NCBI RefSeq assembly: GCF_000311745.1 | Contig: NZ_HE978532.1 | Coordinates: 491,774 to 555,773 of the forward strand | Direction of reading: 5' to 3' | Length of the DNA: 64,000 nt | Source: Anaerococcus obesiensis ph10 | Lineage (GTDB): Bacteria; Bacillota; Clostridia; Tissierellales; Peptoniphilaceae | Shown here: positions 19,744 through 26,998 of the stretch, piece after piece | How the letters are laid out: each line of letters opens with the position of its first letter | Numbering within the stretch: position 1 is the stretch's first letter | The notes under the pieces: generated by a model | What the model was told of the DNA's origin: nothing | The model's database searches: none | What the model saw: only the letters and a program-made list of their open reading frames with translations | Position numbers and translations under genes: made by a program

Positions 19744-20181
19744 CTAATCCAATTCCTTTAACATTATATAAGCATCTTCGTGAACTCTGGCATAATAATT
19801 TTCCCTAAGTCTAATTTTTTCAAAACCAAATTTTTGGTAAAGATTTATAGCTGGAAAATTTTTTGTAGAAACTTCTAGCCAAATTTTTGAAACTTTTAAA
19901 CTCTTTGCAAAATTTATCATGTGTTCAAGCATAAATGAACCGATATTTTGCCCGCGATACAATTCATCAACTGCTATTGTATAAATTTCAATTTCATCCA
20001 AAATTTTTGAAATTATATAAAATCCTAGAGTTTCTCCATTTTTTTCATATACAAAACACTCTTTGTGCTTATTTTTTTCAATATCATTTATAAGATCTTT
20101 TTTAGGCATGGGTCTATAAAAAGCACTAGATTCGATTTTATAAACCTTATCCGTATCTCCTACAGTCATTGTCCTAATCAT
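19744..20181 (-). CDS. rimI: ribosomal-protein-alanine N-acetyltransferase RimI-like (GNAT)
   Basis: A GNAT acetyltransferase. 145 aa with acetyl-CoA loop YRGQNIGSFMLEHM and the C-terminal block NFPAINLYQKFGFEKIRLRENYY that marks RimI. It overlaps tsaB by 8 bases and abuts tsaD, the usual Firmicutes order. Target specificity (S18) is by family and context only. Confidence 0.9.
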   Translation of the reverse strand: MIRTMTVGDTDKVYKIESSAFYRPMPKKDLINDIEKNKHKECFVYEKNGETLGFYIISKILDEIEIYTIAVDELYRGQNIGSFMLEHMINFAKSLKVSKIWLEVSTKNFPAINLYQKFGFEKIRLRENYYARVHEDAYIMLKELD

Positions 20182-20842
20182 TTTTCTTTTCTCTATCCCT
20201 TTCCGCTTGCGATTTTCTCAAATAATTTGGCACAAGCTTATAAAGATCATAGTCCTCATCTTTTTTCAAAAGAGCAAGCTTACACAAATTTTTTCCAATA
20301 CAAGAATTATAAGAAAAATCCAAAATTCTTGCCCTAGCAAATTTGTCCTTATATTTTTCACCAACTTCCGAAACCAAATCAAAATCTACATTTTTTTCAT
20401 TACAAAGTTTCGAAAAATCATCTATATTATATAAATCTTCCTTAACAATTTCATTCATATTTTCATCATACATTGCCCCATAAACTCTTTTTCCCCTTGC
20501 ATCAAGCATAGAAGCCTTAAAAGAATTCGAAGAAGAATTTAAGGCAAGAGCCTTCAAAGTTGAAACTGGAATTAATTTTTTATTTCCAACTTGGGCAAAA
20601 GTCTTTGCAATTGTCATTCCAATTCTTAAACCCGTAAAAGATCCAGGACCTTGGCTAATTGCAAAAATATCAATATCAGAAAGCTTTAGTCCCAAAAGAT
20701 TTAATAAAGTTTCAATCATTGGCACAAGCGATTCCGAATGAGTTTTTTCTTGATTTACATTAAAATCCCCAATGATTTTTTCATCTTCTACAACAGTTAC
20801 AGTAGAAATCATAGTTGATGTATCAATTCCTAAAACTCTCAT
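20174..20842 (-). CDS. tsaB: tRNA threonylcarbamoyladenosine biosynthesis protein TsaB
   Basis: Inactive paralogue of TsaD that scaffolds the t6A complex. 222 aa. The start VLGIDTSTMISTVTVVED, the HSESLVPMIETLL block and ISQGPGSFTGLRIGMTIAKT are characteristic. The C-terminal half is shorter and more divergent, as usual. Lies 9 bases after tsaE. Confidence 0.95.
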   Translation of the reverse strand: MRVLGIDTSTMISTVTVVEDEKIIGDFNVNQEKTHSESLVPMIETLLNLLGLKLSDIDIFAISQGPGSFTGLRIGMTIAKTFAQVGNKKLIPVSTLKALALNSSSNSFKASMLDARGKRVYGAMYDENMNEIVKEDLYNIDDFSKLCNEKNVDFDLVSEVGEKYKDKFARARILDFSYNSCIGKNLCKLALLKKDEDYDLYKLVPNYLRKSQAERDREKKND

Positions 20843-20851
20843 TAAAATCTC

Positions 20852-21277
20852 CTAATCTAAAAATTTCACGCTAATTTCCCTAGCGTTTTCATCAATTTTT
20901 TCTATATTAACTTCAATCATATCATCTGGAAGATATCCTTCTGCCTTGTTAGCCCATTCCAAAAATGTTACAGCATCTTCTGGGTAAAAATAATTTTCAA
21001 AATCTATATCTAAAATTTCATCAGGACTTTCAAACCTGTAAAGGTCTAGATGATAAATCGGAAAATCTTCCCCTTGCTTTTCTCCATTATAAATATTTAC
21101 AAGAGCAAAAGTTGGAGAAGAAGTATTAGAAATCCCAAAATATTTGCAAACAAAAGAAGTAAAAGTAGTTTTGCCACTACCCATTTCTCCAATTAAATTT
21201 ACAACTTGGCCCTTTTTCAATTTTTTAGAAAAATCAAAAGCAAAATCTTCCATTTCCTTTAAAGAATTAATTCTCAT
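20852..21277 (-). CDS. tsaE: tRNA threonylcarbamoyladenosine biosynthesis ATPase TsaE
   Basis: P-loop ATPase that drives the TsaBD cycle. 141 aa. Walker A motif LIGEMGSGKTTFTS, then SSPTFALVNIYNG and the Walker-B-like region HLDLYRF. AAGGAG stands 5 bases before the ATG. It is first in the operon; the 230 bp upstream contain the ribU terminator and otherwise AT-rich sequence. Confidence 0.96.
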   Translation of the reverse strand: MRINSLKEMEDFAFDFSKKLKKGQVVNLIGEMGSGKTTFTSFVCKYFGISNTSSPTFALVNIYNGEKQGEDFPIYHLDLYRFESPDEILDIDFENYFYPEDAVTFLEWANKAEGYLPDDMIEVNIEKIDENAREISVKFLD

Positions 21278-21470
21278 AAAAACTCCTTCTAATCTATTAT
21301 ACTACAAAAGTTTAATTTGAAGCTTTTTGTAAGATATATTATAGTCTAAAATAAAAAAATTCCAATGATTTTTAAGGTAAAAATAAAATTCTATCTATCT
21401 CCAAAAATAATAATAGAGATCTCTTTTATTAAATTTATAAAGTAATAAATTTCAGCTTTCAGAAAAAACA

Positions 21471-21497
21471 AAAAACAGACCACAAAGTCTGTTTTTA
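21471..21497 (-). terminator. terminator after ribU
   Basis: AAAAACAGAC and GTCTGTTTTT pair around a 7-base loop 14 bases after the ribU stop. On the minus strand it is followed by a T-rich run. It separates ribU from tsaE. Confidence 0.8.
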
Positions 21498-21510
21498 AAA
21501 TTTAAAATAA

Positions 21511-22107
21511 TTATTTTCTATCGTGCAAAATTCCTGAAACGTGTTTGTATAATAATTTTGTTACCAAAATTTCTATTGAACCTTTTATCAAATTAAATGG
21601 AACAATAGCGAAAAGCATCATAGTAAAATAAGAATTTACTAAAGTATTTGTTTTGTGTGCCATAGCTACAAAGGCGCTCATTTCTACTCCCATTGCTTTT
21701 CCGTAAAGTGGAAAAATTACAAAAGCATTTGATAAGGTTGCTGCAAGTGTCATAATTAACATTCCACAAATCATAGCTATAGTTGCATTTTTTTTGGTTT
21801 TTTTCCTTTTATATATACTTGCTGATACAAATACAAAAAGTCCTCCGACTATAAAATTTGAAATTTCTCCAACGCCGCCTGTGCTTGTCTTGCTCAAATT
21901 CAAAATATTTTTGATAAGTTGAATTAAGACTCCATACAAAGGCCCCATCGAAAATCCACCAATAAGAGCTGGCACATCTGCAAGGTCAACTTTCATAAAA
22001 GGTGGTGCAACTGGAATTGGAAATTGAATAAACATAAGTATAAAACTCATAGCTGAAAGTATTCCAACTTTTACTAAATTTCTTAATTTTTTTTGATCAT
22101 GACTCAT
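21511..22107 (-). CDS. ribU: riboflavin ECF transporter S component RibU
   Basis: Substrate-binding membrane subunit of the energy-coupling-factor riboflavin importer; it needs a shared EcfAAT module encoded elsewhere. 198 aa with about six hydrophobic segments. FILMFIQFPIPVAPPFMKVDLADVPALIGGF and the following GPLYGVLIQLIKNIL are typical of RibU. GGAGG lies before the ATG. The FMN riboswitch 280 bases upstream on the same strand supports the riboflavin assignment. The leader carries an insertion (see the element at 22137-22364). Confidence 0.92.
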   Translation of the reverse strand: MSHDQKKLRNLVKVGILSAMSFILMFIQFPIPVAPPFMKVDLADVPALIGGFSMGPLYGVLIQLIKNILNLSKTSTGGVGEISNFIVGGLFVFVSASIYKRKKTKKNATIAMICGMLIMTLAATLSNAFVIFPLYGKAMGVEMSAFVAMAHKTNTLVNSYFTMMLFAIVPFNLIKGSIEILVTKLLYKHVSGILHDRK

Positions 22108-22129
22108 AAAATCCTCCTAAAATTCGGCA

Positions 22130-22151
22130 TAAAAAAATGCCCTTTCAGGGC
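22130..22151 (-). terminator. riboswitch-associated terminator proximal to ribU (with U-tract)
   Basis: On the minus strand AGCCCTGAAAGGGCA (22151-22137) forms a GCCC/GGGC stem with a GAAA-type loop and runs into seven T's (22136-22130), a proper intrinsic terminator just ahead of the ribU ribosome site. The hairpin, without the T's, is repeated at 22364-22350. Confidence 0.8.
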
Positions 22152-22364
22152 TCAGACTGTTGACAAAGTTTACAAATCCTCATGCTAAGAATATCATACG
22201 GAAAAAATTGATTTGATTTCAAATTTTAAAATTCGTTAAAAATCGCACTGATTGAGCGTTAGCGAGTTTGCGATTTTAGAATTTTGAAATTTAGAAATCA
22301 ACAATTTTTGAAGTCAGATATTCGTGCTTGAGGGTTTGTATACGATCCGTGCCCTTTCAGGGCT
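22137..22364. mobile_element. MITE-like palindromic insertion (198 bp) with 15-bp target duplication
   Basis: Two identical 15-bp copies of the terminator hairpin (22137-22151 and 22350-22364) flank 198 bp (22152-22349). The insert is an imperfect inverted repeat: each half of about 90 bp reads out from the ends through TACAAA-CCTCA-GC, GAATATC, a run ending AATTG, GATTTC, AAATT, AAATTC and AAAATCGCA. No ORF is inside. Only the ribU-proximal hairpin copy retains the poly-T. This is what a non-autonomous transposable element with target-site duplication looks like, inserted exactly at the hairpin/U-tract junction of the FMN riboswitch terminator. The transposase family is unknown. Confidence 0.7.
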
Positions 22365-22384
22365 AAATAATTTCTCATAAAAAA

Positions 22385-22499
22385 GAATATCTTCTCTCAT
22401 CCAGACTATAACTGTCGGTATGGGAATTTCGCCCATTCAGTAAAAAACTCGCAGACTTTAACTGCCGGTTAGGAATCAAACCTCACCCTGAAGATATTT
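22385..22499 (-). ncRNA. FMN riboswitch (RFN element)
   Basis: Minus-strand RNA with the RFN consensus in order: P1 arm AATATCTTC, CAGGGTGAGGTTTGATTCC, ACCGGCAGTTAAAGTCTGCGA, GGGCGAAATTCCCATACCGA, CAGTTATAGTCTGGATGAGA and closing arm GAAGATATT. All five helices can be drawn. It senses FMN and should shut off ribU by termination, but the terminator is now displaced by the 198-bp insertion. Confidence 0.96.
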
Positions 22500-22501
22500 A
22501 T

Positions 22502-22530
22502 ATAATATCACAAAATAATTTGTGGCACAA
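22502..22530 (-). promoter_or_regulatory. promoter of the ribU leader
   Basis: TTGTGC (22530-22525), a 17-base spacer and TATTAT (22507-22502) on the minus strand lie directly before the riboswitch 5' arm. The spacer contains a dyad CACAAA-ATAA-TTTGTG. Called from position and match to sigma-A consensus only. Confidence 0.5.
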
Positions 22531-22586
22531 GATAATCAATATCAATTTTATTTTTTTATTTGAATTTGAAAATCTCTAAATTTTTT

Positions 22587-22687
22587 CAAAAAAAATAACC
22601 CATCTAACAAAGTATAAAAATTTCAAAATTTAAATTTTCTAATTTTAAAATTTTTATACCTCTCCCGCTAGTTAGATTTGGGTTATT
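22587..22687 (-). terminator. long-hairpin terminator after response-regulator gene
   Basis: AATAACCCA...TCTAAC and GTTAGATTTGGGTTATT form the base, with a second inverted repeat (GTATAAAAATTT / AAATTTTTATAC) inside. The whole region folds as one stem of about 45 bp and runs into seven T's on the minus strand. Its size suggests a palindromic repeat recruited as a terminator. Confidence 0.65.
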
Positions 22688-22734
22688 TAAAATTATTCAT
22701 ATTCTATATTATAAAAATCATTGTACAAATCGGG

Positions 22735-23400
22735 CTAATTTCCTATTTCACAAGATTCTAAAATCCATTCGTATCCTTGTCCTCTTACTGTTTTAATTGG
22801 TTCAAGTTTTGCTTTTTTAAATTCTTTTCTGATTTTTCTAACATGCTCTCTAACTGATCTGTCTGTTGTTTCAATTCCCATTTTTGACATTTCTTTTACA
22901 ATAATTTCTTTTGAAACTGGTCTGTTCATATTTTTTATTAGAATTGTACAAAGACTAATTTCAGATTTTGTAAGATCTAAAATTTCATTTCCTATCCTAA
23001 AAATCCCATTGTCCACTTCAATTGAACAAAAACCAAAAGAAATAATTTTGGAATTGTTAATTTCTTCGACCTTTTTCAAAGTATATTTTATAAATTCATC
23101 CCTTGAATAAGAATGAATTACAAAATCCTTGTCGTCAATTTTTGCCTCATAGGGACTTTTTTTGTACCTATCTGTAAGATAAATTACCGGAATATTTGTA
23201 GTTTGTTTTATGTACTGGATTAGCTCAATACACCTAGTATGAGTCATATCCACTAAAATTAAATCAAACTCCGACAAATCATCTTCAAGAATAATGTCTT
23301 CAAAATTCTCATATTTTTTTACAACAACTTCATTCTCATCAAATTTAGAGTTGAGCAAGTTAGAAATCCCATTTTTGTATTCCATCGATGCAATTTTCAT
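22735..23400 (-). CDS. orphan OmpR-type response regulator with atypical receiver
   Basis: 221 aa. Residues 1-110 look like a receiver fold: a candidate phospho-Asp is in LILVDMTHT (about residue 50). The N-terminal acidic pair of normal receivers is missing (KIASMEYKNG instead of a VDDE-type start), so phosphorylation may not occur. Residues 130-215 form a winged-helix DNA-binding domain (LTKSEISLCTILIKN, RSVREHVRKIRKEF, IKTVRGQGYEW). No histidine kinase gene is adjacent. Targets are unknown. Confidence 0.8.
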   Translation of the reverse strand: MKIASMEYKNGISNLLNSKFDENEVVVKKYENFEDIILEDDLSEFDLILVDMTHTRCIELIQYIKQTTNIPVIYLTDRYKKSPYEAKIDDKDFVIHSYSRDEFIKYTLKKVEEINNSKIISFGFCSIEVDNGIFRIGNEILDLTKSEISLCTILIKNMNRPVSKEIIVKEMSKMGIETTDRSVREHVRKIRKEFKKAKLEPIKTVRGQGYEWILESCEIGN

Positions 23401-23788
23401 AAGATCTCCTAACTTTTAAATATTATCACGTTAATTTGTAATAATTTCACTCATTACTATTATATAGAAAATTCTTGCAAATATCAATATAAATATTCAC
23501 AATTATTATAGAATTATTTAAGCTTTGAAAATTATTTTAAAATCGCTCATTTCAAACAATTTAAAATTTTTCAAAATCCTTTTAAATTTTCCGAAGTTTA
23601 TTTTACCTCATTTTTCTTTTAAATTCCAATATTTATTTTATATGATTATTTGATTGTTTTCCGTAAGAAATTCTTTCGATAAATTATAAGACAAAAAATC
23701 CAGAAAATTTTATTGAAATATGATATAATATTTTGTATAAATTATGTGGATATTTTCCCGTTATATTTTTATTATTAAGGAGGAAGTT
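23401..23788. other. AT-rich intergenic region, divergent promoters
   Basis: No gene or RNA is supported. A TATAAT box at 23724-23729 is a likely -10 for the plus-strand gene at 23789; the minus-strand regulator promoter must also lie here but shows no clear consensus. Confidence 0.4.
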
Positions 23789-24781
23789 ATGACAAAAAAA
23801 CAGGGAAAACTTGCTGTCTATATTGGACAAATTATTACTAATTCATTATTGGTTCTTTATTTGGGAATGATTTTGGCAAAGATGAAATCATTTTCAAACA
23901 TTTACGAATCAATTGAAAACGGCACAGGTAATATTGAAGATTTTTTAAGCCAAATGGAATTTGCTATTTTTGAATATCTTGGAAAATTCAAAAATATAAT
24001 TCAATACATAGGATTTATCAAATTTTTATTTTTTGTAAATCTAGTTTTGTTGATTGCTGGAATTTTTATTTTTAAAGAACAAATTAAAAAATATATTTTC
24101 TCAGCCGCTGGAACATTGGTTTTATTAATATCTTTTATTACAATTTCGCCATTGATGGAATTTGTTAAAGTAGTTAAAGCAAATATTATGGCAATTAATT
24201 TTTCAAATCCAGACTTGGGGGCAATTGAAGGAAGTTTTGCAAATATTAGTCAAGCTTTACAAAATTTAGCCAATGATTTTGGCCCACAAAAAGCAAAATT
24301 CGCAAAATTTTTGGTAATTTTGGCAATAATTTTATTTGTTATTTCAATAGTAGTTTTTGCCCTAGCAATTAAAAATAAAGAATATGATAATCTTTCAGAT
24401 TTAAATACAGACGCAAAAAATACAACTGAAAATTCTTTAGAAAATGACGAACAAAGCCAAACAAAAACAAGCGAAGAATTAAAAGAAGAAGTTAAATACG
24501 AAAAAACAAATGAAAATATAAAAGAAGAAGAAAACGAAAATAAAAAAGAAAAAATTTCTGAAAAACCCGATTTAGCCGAAGATACAAAAGATAAAGAAAA
24601 TAAAAAAGAAGTAAAAAATAAATCCACAAAAGATAAGAAAAATCAAGACAAAGACAAAATTACAAAAGCAAAAATTGATGACATAATAATCAAACGTGGT
24701 GCTTACGACTTTTCTTCTGGTTTCAAAAAAAATAATATCGAAGAAAAAAAACAAGAAAATCCACAAGAAAATAATAAATAA
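23789..24781 (+). CDS. membrane protein of unknown function with Lys/Glu-rich tail
   Basis: Start chosen at 23789 (MTKKQGKLAVYIG), which has AAGGAGG 5 bases upstream; it gives 330 aa. There are four hydrophobic segments (about residues 10-30, 85-106, 114-135, 185-208) followed by a 115-residue highly charged, low-complexity tail rich in K, E, N and D that is probably cytoplasmic and disordered. I do not recognise a family. It stands alone, with a bidirectional terminator after it. Confidence 0.7.
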   Translation: MTKKQGKLAVYIGQIITNSLLVLYLGMILAKMKSFSNIYESIENGTGNIEDFLSQMEFAIFEYLGKFKNIIQYIGFIKFLFFVNLVLLIAGIFIFKEQIKKYIFSAAGTLVLLISFITISPLMEFVKVVKANIMAINFSNPDLGAIEGSFANISQALQNLANDFGPQKAKFAKFLVILAIILFVISIVVFALAIKNKEYDNLSDLNTDAKNTTENSLENDEQSQTKTSEELKEEVKYEKTNENIKEEENENKKEKISEKPDLAEDTKDKENKKEVKNKSTKDKKNQDKDKITKAKIDDIIIKRGAYDFSSGFKKNNIEEKKQENPQENNK

Positions 24782-24796
24782 AAATTTACGAAAAAA

Positions 24797-24845
24797 GGAC
24801 TGTTGCAGAATTAAAAAACATTTAATCTTGCAACAGTCCATTTTT
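24797..24845. terminator. bidirectional terminator, CTGTTG family
   Basis: GGACTGTTGCA and TGCAACAGTCC pair, extended by AATTAAA/TTTAATC near the loop, with A and T runs outside. It lies between convergent genes and shares its core with hairpins at 26932, 34468 and 61955. Confidence 0.85.
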
Positions 24846-24861
24846 ATTTAATATTTTAAAA

Positions 24862-25539
24862 TTAAATAGCGTAATATAAAATCACACTTGACAATAAATT
24901 CCAACAAATATGAACAAAAGCCGATAACTTCAAATTATTTGTCAAAAATCTTACCATAACCAAGACAAAGCCTATTGAAAAATATACCAAAAAACTATAA
25001 ATATCAGTTGGAAGATGGGCAAGAGAAAAACAAACATTCGCCAAAATAAGGGCGAAAAAATCCTTAAAATCCTGATCACGTCTTTTGAAAATATTTCTAA
25101 AAACACCAGGAAGATACTCCCTAAAAGTATATTCTTCAACAAGAGGTCCCAAAAAAACTATATGAGCAAGAAGAGCCGGAGAAAAATTTCTCCTAAGCAT
25201 AAACTCAATCGCCTCTTGATTTTGAGGATTTGAAATATTTTCCCCAAAAGCTAATTCAATCAAAAAAGACAAAGTATAAATTGCCACAAGAGAAATTAAA
25301 ATCACTTTTAAATTTGCAAAAAATCCCCCAGACAATTCAAATTTCCTATAAAAAATAAGAAAAAATAAAAAAGCCGCAAGAATATAAGCCCCAGTCATAA
25401 TATAAAGCAAAGACTTGTCCACGCCCCTAATCAAAATACTATAACTTGCAGGCAAAGCTCCAAACAAAGTCAATAATAACAAAAAAATAAATTTAATTAT
25501 CCCATAATTTCCAGTAAATCTTTTAGATAAATATTTCAT
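24862..25539 (-). CDS. CPBP-family intramembrane metalloprotease
   Basis: CAAX-protease/bacteriocin-processing-type membrane protease. Start at 25539 (MKYLSKRF) preferred, since AAAGGAA lies just upstream; 225 aa with about seven membrane segments. Family motifs in order: the EExxxR box in LVEEYTFREYLPG (about residue 138), FSLAHLPTD and HICWNLLSS. Substrate is unknown; no bacteriocin gene is adjacent. Confidence 0.87.
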   Translation of the reverse strand: MKYLSKRFTGNYGIIKFIFLLLLTLFGALPASYSILIRGVDKSLLYIMTGAYILAAFLFFLIFYRKFELSGGFFANLKVILISLVAIYTLSFLIELAFGENISNPQNQEAIEFMLRRNFSPALLAHIVFLGPLVEEYTFREYLPGVFRNIFKRRDQDFKDFFALILANVCFSLAHLPTDIYSFLVYFSIGFVLVMVRFLTNNLKLSAFVHICWNLLSSVILYYAI

Positions 25540-25629
25540 AAAATTCCTTTCTTTTTCCATATATGAATATTTTTACCCAAAATAATAGGAATTTAAAATT
25601 TACAATAAGGAAGAAATAAAAACCCATCA

Positions 25630-25695
25630 AGTGAGAAATATTTCTCTATGCGTACCAATCCAAAGAGATCCCTCCACTTCGGTCGGGATGAGTAA
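25630..25695. repeat. remnant of palindromic repeat element
   Basis: The segment has AGAAATATTTCT and an ATCCC-N12-GGGAT hairpin with CACTTCGG in the loop, GC-richer than its surroundings. It resembles intergenic palindromic repeats ending in GAGATC; another candidate sits at 32239-32320. Genome-wide copies cannot be checked here. Confidence 0.4.
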
Positions 25696-25751
25696 TTTAT
25701 GTTCTTTTTTTTATAGCTAAAGTTTTAAAAACTTAAAATATATTTATTTTT

Positions 25752-26873
25752 TCAGTTTTGTTTATTAATTAACCCTTTTATGCCATCAAATTCATCTTTG
25801 CTAACAAATTTCTTTAAATTATTTTGGCTTATCATACCACTTTGATTTGGGAAATGGTAAAAAAATTCCAAATTAATTTTTTCAATATATCCTTCTATAA
25901 TTTCATTATCTATCTCTTCATTATGTATTTTATGCAATGTAGCAACTAGTTTGTATTGCCATTTGCTATAAGACCTAAATATAAATAATGGTTTTTCTAT
26001 TTGTCTTACTATGTTTTTTCTATAATTTTCTAAATCATTTAAATACTTACCAATTCTATACCAAATTATATAAGCAGAAAATTCACTAAACTGTGTATTT
26101 AAAATCTCATTTGTTACAGTGCCAGCATTCTTCGCTCTAAATGGACATAGATCTATATTTACAATTCTATCTGTAATTTTATATTTTTTATCGTTATTTT
26201 CTAACTTATCAATTACTTCACTTTTCAAAACTTTATAGTACTTATCTATATAATAATGATCTTTATCCATATTTTTTAATTCTTTTGTCAAAGTAGATTC
26301 TTCGCTTATTATTATATCTACAAGCTTGTTTATATTTTCTTCTTTTTTTTCATTTTTATACCAAGTTTTATATTCATTGATAATTGTCCAAAATTCTTCA
26401 TTTGCTAAATCATTTTTTCCTTCTACCATAGGAGGTTTTGTATAGTAATCTTTTATGCTACATATTTTAGTACTTTTCTTTTTAGATTTTTCACTTTTAT
26501 AAATCAAATTGCTATCTTGAATTTCTACAACGTTTGGATTGAACAAGCACAAATATATTAAGCCATCTCTATAATTTCCATGAATATGTGAAGGTAAGCC
26601 ATAATGAATATTTGCAATTTTGTCTTTATCTTCTTCATCTATATTTTTTTCTCCCTTTAACTTGTCAATCCAAGAAAATTTTGAATTTCCATTTTCTAAA
26701 TCTATTAAAAATTCTTCTATTTTTTCTTTTAAAAATTGCCTACTATCATCCAAAGGATTTTTAGAATTTTTATTATTTTTTAAATAAGGATTTTTTTCAT
26801 TTATTTTATCCTTTTTCGAAAAATCTTTTAAAGCATCTTCTATTTCATCAATTGTAACAATTTTCTTAGCCAT
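25752..26873 (-). CDS. hypothetical protein, unassigned
   Basis: Start at 26873 (MAKKIVTIDEIE) is supported by GGGAGGGA directly upstream; 373 aa, soluble, Lys/Asn-rich. I do not recognise it with confidence. The central part has LPSHIHGNYRDGLIYLCLFNPNV (about residues 90-115) followed later by NIDLCPFRAKNA; this order of a 'GN...iyLl.lNP' block and a later polar 'lcPf' block recalls uncharacterised proteins distantly like uracil-DNA-glycosylase folds. That link is weak inference. It stands alone between a palindromic remnant and pepF and may be accessory. Confidence 0.6.
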   Translation of the reverse strand: MAKKIVTIDEIEDALKDFSKKDKINEKNPYLKNNKNSKNPLDDSRQFLKEKIEEFLIDLENGNSKFSWIDKLKGEKNIDEEDKDKIANIHYGLPSHIHGNYRDGLIYLCLFNPNVVEIQDSNLIYKSEKSKKKSTKICSIKDYYTKPPMVEGKNDLANEEFWTIINEYKTWYKNEKKEENINKLVDIIISEESTLTKELKNMDKDHYYIDKYYKVLKSEVIDKLENNDKKYKITDRIVNIDLCPFRAKNAGTVTNEILNTQFSEFSAYIIWYRIGKYLNDLENYRKNIVRQIEKPLFIFRSYSKWQYKLVATLHKIHNEEIDNEIIEGYIEKINLEFFYHFPNQSGMISQNNLKKFVSKDEFDGIKGLINKQN

Positions 26874-26931
26874 ATTCCCTCCCAAATATTTTATAATTCT
26901 TACTTTATATCTACCCAAGTTTTCACAAAAA

Positions 26932-26980
26932 AACTGTTGTAAAATTGTGAATAATCATCATTTTACAACAGTCTTTTTTT
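26932..26980 (-). terminator. terminator after pepF, CTGTTG family
   Basis: ACTGTTGTAAAAT and ATTTTACAACAGT pair around a 15-base loop 27 bases after the pepF stop; on the minus strand it ends in seven T's. A T-run on the other side makes it potentially bidirectional. Confidence 0.85.
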
Positions 26981-26998
26981 CTGATTTTTTAAATTATT

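Noticed and set aside
21390-21470. GAGATCTC palindrome before tsaE as a repeat-element copy
   Set aside because: Only the 8-bp end is present; too short to separate from chance in AT-rich DNA.
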